Shown: positions 56,679 through 64,000 of the stretch, in pieces | Layout of the letters: each line of letters starts with the position of its first letter | Numbering within the stretch: position 1 is the stretch's first letter | Source of the DNA: Spirulina sp. CS-785/01 | GTDB taxonomy: Bacteria > Cyanobacteriota > Cyanobacteriia > Cyanobacteriales > Spirulinaceae | Reading direction: 5' to 3' | Length of the DNA stretch: 64,000 nucleotides | NCBI RefSeq assembly: GCF_028330525.1 | Contig: NZ_JAQMSD010000175.1 | Span: forward strand, 1 to 64,000 | Notes under the pieces: generated by a model | Databases searched by the model: none | What the model saw: the letters and a program-made list of their open reading frames with translations, nothing else | What the model was told of the DNA's origin: nothing | Position numbers and translations under genes: made by a program

Positions 56679-57995
56679 CTCTAATCTCTCCGCTAAATGA
56701 GACGTAAACCCAGGGGGGAGAGACTGCTTAAATTGTTCTAAATGGGGATAATTTTGTAACGCTTCTTTCTTCATTCTCGCATCCTTGGTTAAATATAACC
56801 GTCCACCATACTTTAACACCAGTCGATCTAACTGTTCTAATAACTCAAACACTTTCGGCTGAACTTTGAAATCTAAGGCCAAAGTATAACCCTCCATGGG
56901 GAATGATAACCACGCTTCCGGTTCTCCCTTTCCAAATAATTTTAACACCGCTAAAAATGACCCTTGACCACTCTGGCTAATTGTGGTAAGAATCTCGCTT
57001 AATCCGTCTTTACTGGTTTCTTTCGGTAAGACAAACTGATATTGGACAAACCCCGGTTTGCCATAAATGCGATTCCAATTATAAATACTATCGAGGGGAT
57101 AAAAGAAGGGATCATAACTAATAAGACTTTGACTCTCTTTTGCCCATTGCTTGTTATAGTATAGGGTGTTAAAGGCTTTTACAGTTAACCCATTTAAGGC
57201 AAAACGGGGGAAGTAAAAGGGAATGTTTAATTTGCGCTTTTGGGGGATTTCTAGGGGGTTGGCTTTTTGGTTAGGGGAAACATCTTCTAAAGTCGCGTGT
57301 TCTCCTAATAATAATAATGATCTTCCCTGTTTTTCCCCTGTGGCCAAACAGTCAATCCATGCCACACTATACGTCCAGTCGGTGGAGGACTCAAATAAGT
57401 CCATAATTTCAGCTAAATTACGGGCTTTAATACAAGTTTGTCGAATGTAAGCGGTTTCGATTTTCTTGAGTAAAAAGGTAGCAGAAAGTATTAATCCTGT
57501 CAAGCCCATTCCGCCCATAGTTAGCCAAAATAACTCTTGATTTTCCTGTCGAGAACAGGTGAGAATTGTACCATCAGCTAACATTAAATCAAAGGACAAA
57601 ACATGACGGGAGAAACTGCCCTCTTTATGGTGATTTTTTCCGTGGACATCGGAAGCAATTGCCCCCCCAACGGTAATAAACTTTGTCCCCGGAGTGACGG
57701 GTAAAAAGAGTCCTTGGGGGAGGATCACGTCTAAAATTTCTGAGAGTAAAACCCCTCCTTGACAGGTGAGAATCCCTGACTCGGTGTTTAAGTCTAAAAA
57801 CTTATTCAATTTGAGGGTTGAAAATACCTGTTTTCCTAGAGACGCATCTCCGTAAGATCGACCATTTCCCCGTAAGGTTAAAGGGGATTGTTGTTGTAAA
57901 TAGTTTTGGACATCAGGAAGTAATCCCAACTCGTCAACTTCTGCGGAGAGTTGGGGGTAATTTCCCCAGTTGGCAATAACTTGTTGTTGTGTCAT
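56655..57995 (-). CDS. DprE1-like FAD-dependent oxidase
   Basis: A 446-residue flavoprotein with the FAD-binding pattern LRGNGRSYGDASLG and PGTKFITVGGAIASDVHGKNHHKEGSF, nearly identical in layout to mycobacterial DprE1 (GRSYGD, VHGKNHH). The catalytic Lys appears in GGRLYLTKDAR. At the position of mycobacterial Cys387 (WNICVDF) this protein reads YTLALDF, so the Cys targeted by benzothiazinones is Ala. DprE1 oxidises C2 of polyprenyl-phosphoribose. The gene starts 4 bases after the UbiA stop; its own stop lies in the heptamer array. Confidence 0.88.
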   Translation of the reverse strand: MTQQQVIANWGNYPQLSAEVDELGLLPDVQNYLQQQSPLTLRGNGRSYGDASLGKQVFSTLKLNKFLDLNTESGILTCQGGVLLSEILDVILPQGLFLPVTPGTKFITVGGAIASDVHGKNHHKEGSFSRHVLSFDLMLADGTILTCSRQENQELFWLTMGGMGLTGLILSATFLLKKIETAYIRQTCIKARNLAEIMDLFESSTDWTYSVAWIDCLATGEKQGRSLLLLGEHATLEDVSPNQKANPLEIPQKRKLNIPFYFPRFALNGLTVKAFNTLYYNKQWAKESQSLISYDPFFYPLDSIYNWNRIYGKPGFVQYQFVLPKETSKDGLSEILTTISQSGQGSFLAVLKLFGKGEPEAWLSFPMEGYTLALDFKVQPKVFELLEQLDRLVLKYGGRLYLTKDARMKKEALQNYPHLEQFKQSLPPGFTSHLAERLELTINNKQ

Positions 57996-57999
57996 AGGA

Positions 58000-58917
58000 T
58001 TACCAATAAATTAAAATACCAAAGGTCAGTAACCAAGCGGCAATGACACTTTGTAGAAAAGCATCTTGCAACAAAATTTTAGTGGGTGATCCACTTTTTG
58101 TAAAGACGAGGGTTTGTTGGAGATAGCGCATAATTCCCACCACGACAAAAACGGCTGTGACATATAAATTGGGGTGGCCAATGCGGTTCACCACTTCATC
58201 AGAAACTGTGTACATAATGTAAGTCACCAGCGTTACTGAAGACGTTAACATCATAGACAAGTCAATGAACTCTAAATTATAGCCTTCAATGGACTTGCGG
58301 GTGTTATTTCCTTTGCGAAAAATGAGGTATTCATCCCGACGTTTGGCTAATCCGAGTAACAGTGACAGAAGAAAGGTTAACATGATTAACCAATGGGAGA
58401 TAAAAACCTGACCGACGACTCCTCCTAAAGCGATGCGGAGTAAAAACCCAAAGGCAATAATACAGATATCGAGAATGGCGATATGTTTGAGACGAATGCT
58501 ATAGAGTAAATTCATCACAAAATAGGCCAAGATGATCGCCAACGCATGAAAGGAGAGAAAGATGCTGATCAGAAATGCGATCGCAAATAAACCGATAATG
58601 AGAAGATTCGCTTCAGATTTCGTCACGGCCCCGGAGGCCAAAGGCCGTTTGCGTTTTTCGGGATGGAGTTTGTCTTGGGGAATATCCAGATAGTCATTGA
58701 TCACATAAATGCAACTGGCCATCAGCGAAAATGCGAAAAACCCTAACACCAAGGATGCAATGGTCTCCCAATTAAACAAACGGCCCGCAAAAAACGCAGG
58801 AACAAAAATAAACCCATTTTTGATCCAGTGATGGACCCGGATCAGTTTTAGTAAATGCCTCCCCAGTGAACCTTTTTGGCGTTTTTCCACCCGTCTTATC
58901 CTCAATCCTCTACCCAT
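58000..58917 (-). CDS. UbiA-type polyprenyl-phosphate phosphoribosyltransferase (DPPR synthase-like)
   Basis: A 305-residue UbiA-fold protein with about eight hydrophobic helices. The signature INDYLDIPQDKLHPEKRKRP (NDxxDxxxDxxHPxKRxRP) matches mycobacterial Rv3806c, which transfers phosphoribose from PRPP to decaprenyl phosphate. A second acidic motif appears in LAKRRDEYLIFRKG. It is the first gene of the three-gene cassette leading to polyprenyl-phosphoryl-arabinose. The phosphatase that should act between steps one and two is not in the window. Confidence 0.88.
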   Translation of the reverse strand: MGRGLRIRRVEKRQKGSLGRHLLKLIRVHHWIKNGFIFVPAFFAGRLFNWETIASLVLGFFAFSLMASCIYVINDYLDIPQDKLHPEKRKRPLASGAVTKSEANLLIIGLFAIAFLISIFLSFHALAIILAYFVMNLLYSIRLKHIAILDICIIAFGFLLRIALGGVVGQVFISHWLIMLTFLLSLLLGLAKRRDEYLIFRKGNNTRKSIEGYNLEFIDLSMMLTSSVTLVTYIMYTVSDEVVNRIGHPNLYVTAVFVVVGIMRYLQQTLVFTKSGSPTKILLQDAFLQSVIAAWLLTFGILIYW

Positions 58918-59022
58918 AGAAAGAAAAATGAGACCTTTGAGATACTCAAACGTCCCGCTAACGTTAGGATAGAGGAAAGTGGTTCACAACGTAACAATCA
59001 AGTTTCAAGAGGCTAACGAACT

Positions 59023-59259
59023 ATGTCCATGGCATTGACCAAAGATAACGTAGAACAGGTATTAGACGAATTACGTCCCTACCTAATGGCCGATGGGGGG
59101 AACGTCGAATTAACCGACATTGACGGGCCAATTGTTAAATTACGCTTACAAGGGGCCTGTGGGTCTTGTCCGAGTTCTACCATGACCTTAAAAATGGGGA
59201 TTGAACGTCGTTTGCGGGAGTACATTCCCGAAATTGCTGAAGTTGAGCAAGTGATGTAA
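59023..59259 (+). CDS. nfu: NifU C-terminal-type iron-sulfur scaffold protein
   Basis: A 78-residue protein with [18 protein letters not shown] and the cluster-binding CGSCPSS (C-x2-C), the complete Nfu domain. In cyanobacteria a protein of this size assembles 4Fe-4S clusters needed by photosystem I. Here it is divergent from the ubiA-like gene. The start ATG at 59023 fits the known length of short Nfu proteins. Confidence 0.95.
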   Translation: MSMALTKDNVEQVLDELRPYLMADGGNVELTDIDGPIVKLRLQGACGSCPSSTMTLKMGIERRLREYIPEIAEVEQVM

Positions 59260-59452
59260 TCTGACCAGAGGTTAACCCTAGATTATTTTGGGTTGACCCG
59301 AGTTGATGTCAGTCAGAAACGGGGAAAGGTCAAGAAGAATAGGGCAGATAGCGGGAAATGATACAAGGAGAATGGGGATCATTCTTTTTTCCCTGGACTC
59401 CACAAGCGAACTCCTATACTGAATACTGATCACCAGATTTTCTGCTTCTATT

Positions 59453-61657
59453 ATGCCTTATCCCCTTTATGTCGCCTTTGTCTGGCATCAACACCAACCC
59501 TTATATAAATCCTCTGCGAGTGGGGAGTATCGTTTACCTTGGGTTCGGTTACACGGAACGAAAGACTATCTCGACTTGATTTTAGTCTTAGACCGTTATC
59601 CCAAGCTACATCAAACGGTGAATCTAGTCCCGTCTCTTATTTTGCAACTAGAGGATTATATTGCCGGAAAAGCGGTTGATCCCTATCTCTCCTTGGCGTT
59701 GAGTGATGAGAGGACCTTAGATTTAGGCCAAAAGCATTTTATTCTCGATCACTTTTTTGACGGGTATCACCGAACCTTAATTGATCCTCATCCCCGTTAT
59801 GCCCAACTCTATCAGCAACGACAAGAGGAGGGACCCGCTTGGTGTTTAGAACATTGGACAGATCAGGAGTTTGGGGATTTATTGGCCTGGCATAATTTAG
59901 CCTGGATAGACCCAATTTTCTGGGATGATCCCGAAATTGCGGCCTGGTTGAAACAGGGGAAAGGGTTTACCTTGCGCGATCGCACCCAAATTTACCACAA
60001 ACAACAACAAATCCTCAGCCGCATCCTCCCCAAACACCGACAAATGCAAGAGTTGGGCCAACTCGAAGTCACCACCACCCCCTACACTCACCCCATCCTC
60101 CCCCTCTTAGCAGACACCGACTCCGGACAAGTGGCCGTCTCCGACATGACGCTTCCCCAACAGCGTTTTCAATGGCCCGAAGATATCCCCCGACACCTCC
60201 AAAAAGCCCAAGAATTATATCAAAATCGCTTTGGCCGGCCCCCCAAAGGACTATGGCCCTCAGAACAGTCCGTCAGTCCCGCTATTTTGCCTTATATTGC
60301 CCAAGAGGGGTTTCAATGGCTATGTTCCGACGAAGCCGTGTTAGGGTGGACCCTAGACCATTATTTCCATCGCAATGATCAGGGGAATTTATATCAACCG
60401 GACCGTCTCTACCAACCCTACCGCTTAGAAACCCCCCACGGAGACTTATCCATTGTCTTTCGAGATCACCGACTGTCCGATTTAATTGGGTTTGGGTATA
60501 GTTCCATGACTCCCCAAAAGGCCGCAAAAGACCTCATGGGACATTTAGAAGCCATTTCTGACAGTTTAGACCCTAATCGCCCCTGGTTAGTGACTATCGC
60601 CCTAGATGGGGAAAATTGCTGGGAGTTTTATCAACAGGACGGCCTCCCCTTCCTCAATGCCTTCTATCAACGATTAAGCGATCATACAGGGATTGAAGCC
60701 GTAACGGTTAGCGAATATTTAGACCAATTCCCCCCCACCGAAACCTTGTCTAGTGATCAACTTCATAGTGGGTCTTGGGTGGATGGCAGTTTTACCACTT
60801 GGATTGGGGATCCCGTGAAAAATCGCGCTTGGGACCTCCTCTACGAGGCCCGGGAAACTCTCGCTAACCACCCCGAAGCGACCGAAGACAGCAACCCCCA
60901 AGCCTGGGAAGCATTATACGCTGCCGAGGGGTCTGATTGGTTCTGGTGGTTTGGGGAAGGCCATTCCTCAAACCAAGATCAGATGTTTGACCAATTGTTT
61001 CGAGAACATCTTTGTGCTATTTATGAGGCATTGAACGAACCCGTTCCCCCGCAGTTGGAGGACAACGTGGACTCTCACGAACAAAATGGCGATCGCACTC
61101 CTAGGAGTTTTATTCATCCTATCGTGGACGGATTGGGTGATGAACAAGACTGGGACAAAGCAGGACGAATTGAAATTGGCGGTGCAAGAGGAACAATGCA
61201 CCGTGCTAGTTTAGTACAACGGGTCTTTTATGGCTTAGACCACCTGAACTTTTATCTCCGCTTGGATTTCTCATCGGGAATGAACCCCCAAACGGACTTA
61301 CCCCCCGAATTACATCTATTGTGGTTTTATCCAGGGGTGACGATGTATAACAGTCCTATCCCTCTGGAGAATTTACCCAATGTGTCTCCCTTAAATTACC
61401 TCTTTCACCATCATCTGGGGATTCATCTTCGCAATGGGGAGACTTGGTTTGCAGAAGCAGGCGATCGCTACCAGTGGCATTCCCAAGAAACCCATGCCAC
61501 AATGGCCTTGGATGAATGTTTAGAAATCGCCGTCCCTTGGTCCGACTTAAACATTCATCCCGATTATCCGTTACGAATTGTTGCGATTTTGGCAGATAAT
61601 GGCCGCTATCACAGCTATTTCCCAGAAGATCAACTCATTGGGTTACAGGCCCCTTAA
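59453..61657 (+). CDS. Glycoside hydrolase family 57 protein
   Basis: A 734-residue enzyme. GH57 motifs are FVWHQHQPLY at the N-terminus (His-Gln-His), GLWPSEQSVSPAIL with the putative nucleophile Glu, and IALDGENCWEFY, which should include the region of the acid/base Asp. The C-terminal 170 residues are a beta-rich domain starting after HPIVDGLGDEQDWDKAGRI. The family cleaves or rearranges alpha-glucans; substrate and product cannot be told. Length and the C-terminal domain suit cyanobacterial amylopullulanase-like members. Confidence 0.92.
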   Translation: MPYPLYVAFVWHQHQPLYKSSASGEYRLPWVRLHGTKDYLDLILVLDRYPKLHQTVNLVPSLILQLEDYIAGKAVDPYLSLALSDERTLDLGQKHFILDHFFDGYHRTLIDPHPRYAQLYQQRQEEGPAWCLEHWTDQEFGDLLAWHNLAWIDPIFWDDPEIAAWLKQGKGFTLRDRTQIYHKQQQILSRILPKHRQMQELGQLEVTTTPYTHPILPLLADTDSGQVAVSDMTLPQQRFQWPEDIPRHLQKAQELYQNRFGRPPKGLWPSEQSVSPAILPYIAQEGFQWLCSDEAVLGWTLDHYFHRNDQGNLYQPDRLYQPYRLETPHGDLSIVFRDHRLSDLIGFGYSSMTPQKAAKDLMGHLEAISDSLDPNRPWLVTIALDGENCWEFYQQDGLPFLNAFYQRLSDHTGIEAVTVSEYLDQFPPTETLSSDQLHSGSWVDGSFTTWIGDPVKNRAWDLLYEARETLANHPEATEDSNPQAWEALYAAEGSDWFWWFGEGHSSNQDQMFDQLFREHLCAIYEALNEPVPPQLEDNVDSHEQNGDRTPRSFIHPIVDGLGDEQDWDKAGRIEIGGARGTMHRASLVQRVFYGLDHLNFYLRLDFSSGMNPQTDLPPELHLLWFYPGVTMYNSPIPLENLPNVSPLNYLFHHHLGIHLRNGETWFAEAGDRYQWHSQETHATMALDECLEIAVPWSDLNIHPDYPLRIVAILADNGRYHSYFPEDQLIGLQAP

Positions 61658-61780
61658 AAACGACGTTTCGTACAGGAATCTGGTTGTTTTCTAGAATCTT
61701 CTCTCGGAAAAAACCGGATTTCCTCAAAAAGGGGTGACAACTCAAAGATCGAATCTTGAATCATGAGGGGTTGTTCATTG

Positions 61781-63589
61781 ATGGAAAGTTTAGCATATCA
61801 ATACTATACCGCCGCTTACGAAGCCGAAAACCAGATCGAATATAATATCCCCCCTGTCTGGAAGATCAAACCGGAATTGTGGCAAAAAGCTTTGAGACTG
61901 TCTCGTTGGGGACTGGCCATTACTTTTCTCCTCATCCTCAATCATACCCCCACCTTGGCCCTCATGAAACGGGGCCAAGAAAGTCCCGCCATCAAACAAC
62001 TCCAGCAGGAATTACAAGCGAAAGGCTATTTTAACGGGCCGACGACGGGATATTATGGCCCCCTCACCGAAGGGGCCGTCAAACGCTTTCAACAAGCAAA
62101 TAACCTACAACCCGACGGTATTTTTGGCCCCAACACCGAAAGCGTCTTACGAGAAGTTTCCCCCACCTCCACTCCCCCTTCTCTCCCCTCCAAACTGCTA
62201 AAAAAAGGACAAGAAAGCCAAGCTGTCAAGGAATTGCAACAAACCTTAAAAAATCAAGGCTATTTTAACGGGCCAACCACCGGATATTATGGGCCACTCA
62301 CTGAACGGGCCGTCAAACAATTTCAACAAGCGAATAACCTACAACCTGATGGCATTTTTGGCCCCAACACCCGCAAAGCATTAAACGGGGAAACCGTTGA
62401 TGCAACAATAACAACTCCCTTCACCGACTCTAACACAGAGATAAAACCCTTTTCAGAAAAGGAGACGGGAGAATTTAATCCTGAACCGTTTACCGACTCC
62501 TCTTTTACAGATAGTGACTCCTCGTTTAATGAAGACTCATTTACAGATACTAATTCCACCTTTAATGAGTCCACCCCCTCCTCCCAACCCATGACCTTAC
62601 AAAAAACCATTGGAGGGAACATTTCACCCAAATCTATTGTACATTCCGGCCAAGGGTTATTTTTTGCCCAAAATATGATGTACACCCACACCATCACCGT
62701 CTATGACCGCAATTATAACTTAATCAAAACCATCCCCGACAGCATCAATTTAAGTAACTATGTAGATAATAGCCAAAACGCCAACCAATACAAAGGTATT
62801 TATCGTGGTTCTCCCGTCGAAGCTGCCTTTTCACATAACGGGAATTATGCTTGGGTGTCCAACTATAAAATGTACGGTTCAGGGTTTGATAACCCAGGGG
62901 GAGACACCTGTAAACCGGAACAGAAAACCGACGAGAGTTTCCTCTACAAAATAGACACTAATAATTATACCATTGAACAGGCCATAAAAGTTGGTTCTGT
63001 CCCCAAATATGTCGCCACCACCCCCGATAACCGTCTGGTTTTAGTAAGTAACTGGTGTAGTTATGATTTAAGCATCATTGACACCAGAACAGAACAAGAA
63101 ATTAAACGCATTAACCTCGGTCGTTATCCGCGAGGAATTGTCGTAGATACTCCCTCTCAAACCGCGTATATCGCAGTCATGGGGTCTTCTCATGTTGCCA
63201 AAGTCAACTTACAAAACTTTTCCGTTAGTTGGATTAAAAACGTCGGCAAAAATCCTAGACACCTAAACTTATCCCCCGATAATCGTTATTTGTACGTCAG
63301 TTTAAACGGAGAAGACAAAGTAGCAAAACTGGACTTACAAACCGAACAAGTTGTGAAAAAAATATCTACTGGAGATGCTCCCCGCACCATGGTATTATCG
63401 GAGAATGGACAATATTTATACGTGGTCAATTATTTCTCCAACACCTTGAGTAAAGTAAACACCAAAACCATGGAGATATTAGACACCGTAGATGTCGCAG
63501 AAAAACCCATTGGTGTCACCTATGATCCCGTCACTAACCAAGTTTGGGTGTCTGCGTATTCCGGTCAAATTATGGTATTTTCAGGATAA
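61781..63589 (+). CDS. Peptidoglycan-binding, YVTN-type beta-propeller protein
   Basis: A 602-residue protein from the ATG at 61781 (MESLAYQYYTAAYEAEN, the usual start for this cyanobacterial group). A hydrophobic segment lies at about 45-62. Two PG_binding_1 domains follow at about 63-125 and 143-205, nearly identical to each other (GYFNGPTTGYYGPLTE, then AVKxFQQANNLQPDGIFGPNT). A Ser/Asp/Thr-rich linker (about 210-275) leads to a beta-propeller (about 280-600) with YVTN-like repeats (LSPDNRYLYVSLNGEDKVAKLDL). It probably binds cell wall. Its TAA overlaps the next gene's ATG. Confidence 0.88.
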   Translation: MESLAYQYYTAAYEAENQIEYNIPPVWKIKPELWQKALRLSRWGLAITFLLILNHTPTLALMKRGQESPAIKQLQQELQAKGYFNGPTTGYYGPLTEGAVKRFQQANNLQPDGIFGPNTESVLREVSPTSTPPSLPSKLLKKGQESQAVKELQQTLKNQGYFNGPTTGYYGPLTERAVKQFQQANNLQPDGIFGPNTRKALNGETVDATITTPFTDSNTEIKPFSEKETGEFNPEPFTDSSFTDSDSSFNEDSFTDTNSTFNESTPSSQPMTLQKTIGGNISPKSIVHSGQGLFFAQNMMYTHTITVYDRNYNLIKTIPDSINLSNYVDNSQNANQYKGIYRGSPVEAAFSHNGNYAWVSNYKMYGSGFDNPGGDTCKPEQKTDESFLYKIDTNNYTIEQAIKVGSVPKYVATTPDNRLVLVSNWCSYDLSIIDTRTEQEIKRINLGRYPRGIVVDTPSQTAYIAVMGSSHVAKVNLQNFSVSWIKNVGKNPRHLNLSPDNRYLYVSLNGEDKVAKLDLQTEQVVKKISTGDAPRTMVLSENGQYLYVVNYFSNTLSKVNTKTMEILDTVDVAEKPIGVTYDPVTNQVWVSAYSGQIMVFSG

Positions 63590-64000
63590 TGAAACGTCGT
63601 CAACTTTTATCTGTTTTTCCCTTGTTGTTGCTGTCTCGTTTCCCCTCACAACTTGCAGCAACGATTCCCCCCTTAACTTTGCAACTGGACTGGAAATTTA
63701 ATGCACAATTTGCGGGGGTATTATTGGCCGACTATCGGGGGTATTATCGGGATGCGGGGTTACAGGTAAAAGTCAATCCGTGGGAGTCAGGACTTGATCT
63801 CTTTGCAATGGTAACGCGAGACCAGTTTACCATAGCTTGTTGTGAACAGGATCAGCTATTAAATGCCCAGGCCGAGGGGTATCCTGTAACTGCGATCGCA
63901 GCAATGTTACAAACCTCTCCCTTGGGGTTAATGTCGCGGCCTGACACCCCCTTAAATAGTTTACAAAACTTACAGGGAAAAACCATCGGAGTCCATAACA
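63589..64000 (+). CDS. NMT1/ThiY-type ABC transporter substrate-binding protein (3' end cut by window)
   Basis: About 137 codons are visible from the ATG at 63589. A signal peptide (MKRRQLLSVFPLLLLSRFP, cleavage after about 24) is followed by LTLQLDWKFNAQFAGVLLAD, the opening of the NMT1/ThiY/SsuA family of periplasmic solute binders, then YYRDAGLQVKV and NLQGKTIGVHN. Substrates in this family include pyrimidine precursors of thiamine, nitrate and sulfonates; the one here is unknown. The ATG overlaps the stop of the propeller protein by one base. Confidence 0.88.
   Translation, partial: MKRRQLLSVFPLLLLSRFPSQLAATIPPLTLQLDWKFNAQFAGVLLADYRGYYRDAGLQVKVNPWESGLDLFAMVTRDQFTIACCEQDQLLNAQAEGYPVTAIAAMLQTSPLGLMSRPDTPLNSLQNLQGKTIGVHN

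Overview
The window comes from a photosynthetic cyanobacterium, probably a filamentous one. It encodes both photosystem I core subunits (psaA, psaB), chlorophyll synthase (chlG), a cyanobacterial-type Get3d ATPase, a CYP110-like cytochrome P450 and a PATAN (PatA-type) response regulator. The palindrome GCGATCGC (HIP1) recurs throughout, and heptanucleotide tandem repeats typical of filamentous cyanobacteria fill many intergenic gaps. No rRNA, tRNA or CRISPR array was found, so species-level identity is not claimed.

Bases 1-15530 are a type III-B (Cmr) CRISPR-Cas locus. On the minus strand, in transcription order, it holds cmr2/cas10 (GGDD cyclase motif intact), a frameshifted Uma2 nuclease gene, cmr3, a CARF-HEPN (Csx1/Csm6-like) RNase gene, cmr4, cmr5 and a Cmr6-Cmr1 fusion. 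After a palindrome come two A+T-rich genes: a DUF3696 AAA ATPase and a protein with a phospholipase-D-like HDRYLITD motif. A convergent WYL regulator and then csx18, cas1 and cas2 (cut by the window edge) follow. The array and a cas6 must lie elsewhere. The ATPase plus putative phosphodiesterase pair is the best candidate here for an undescribed accessory effector or defence module.

Bases 15.5-22 kb hold a small membrane protein, an orphan C5 DNA methyltransferase with the deleted relic of its restriction partner, a P450 divergent from trpB, an RNase D-like exonuclease and a Cys-less rhodanese. Bases 22-31 kb hold a 7TM-linked adenylate cyclase, a TPR protein, ahcY, a PATAN-REC protein with a Glu in place of the phospho-Asp, and a lipoprotein with long acidic tandem repeats. 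Bases 31-36.4 kb are the psaA-psaB operon with a clear terminator.

Bases 36.4-47.3 kb hold a DUF29 protein, a decayed gene, an MscS-type channel, an S9 peptidase, a DUF2862-get3d-chlG cluster, rfbC, a coiled-coil protein, a YkvA protein and a solitary IS200/IS605 right end resembling a TnpB omega-RNA. Bases 47.3-55 kb carry housekeeping genes: rseP, nth overlapping a PaO-type Rieske oxygenase, an ArsR-ClpN fusion, def, dnaA and a second Uma2.

Bases 55.5-64 kb contain a three-gene cassette (UbiA, DprE1-like, DprE2-like) that matches the mycobacterial route to polyprenyl-phosphate arabinose. It is followed by nfu, a GH57 glycosidase, a peptidoglycan-binding beta-propeller protein and the start of an NMT1/ThiY-type substrate-binding protein.
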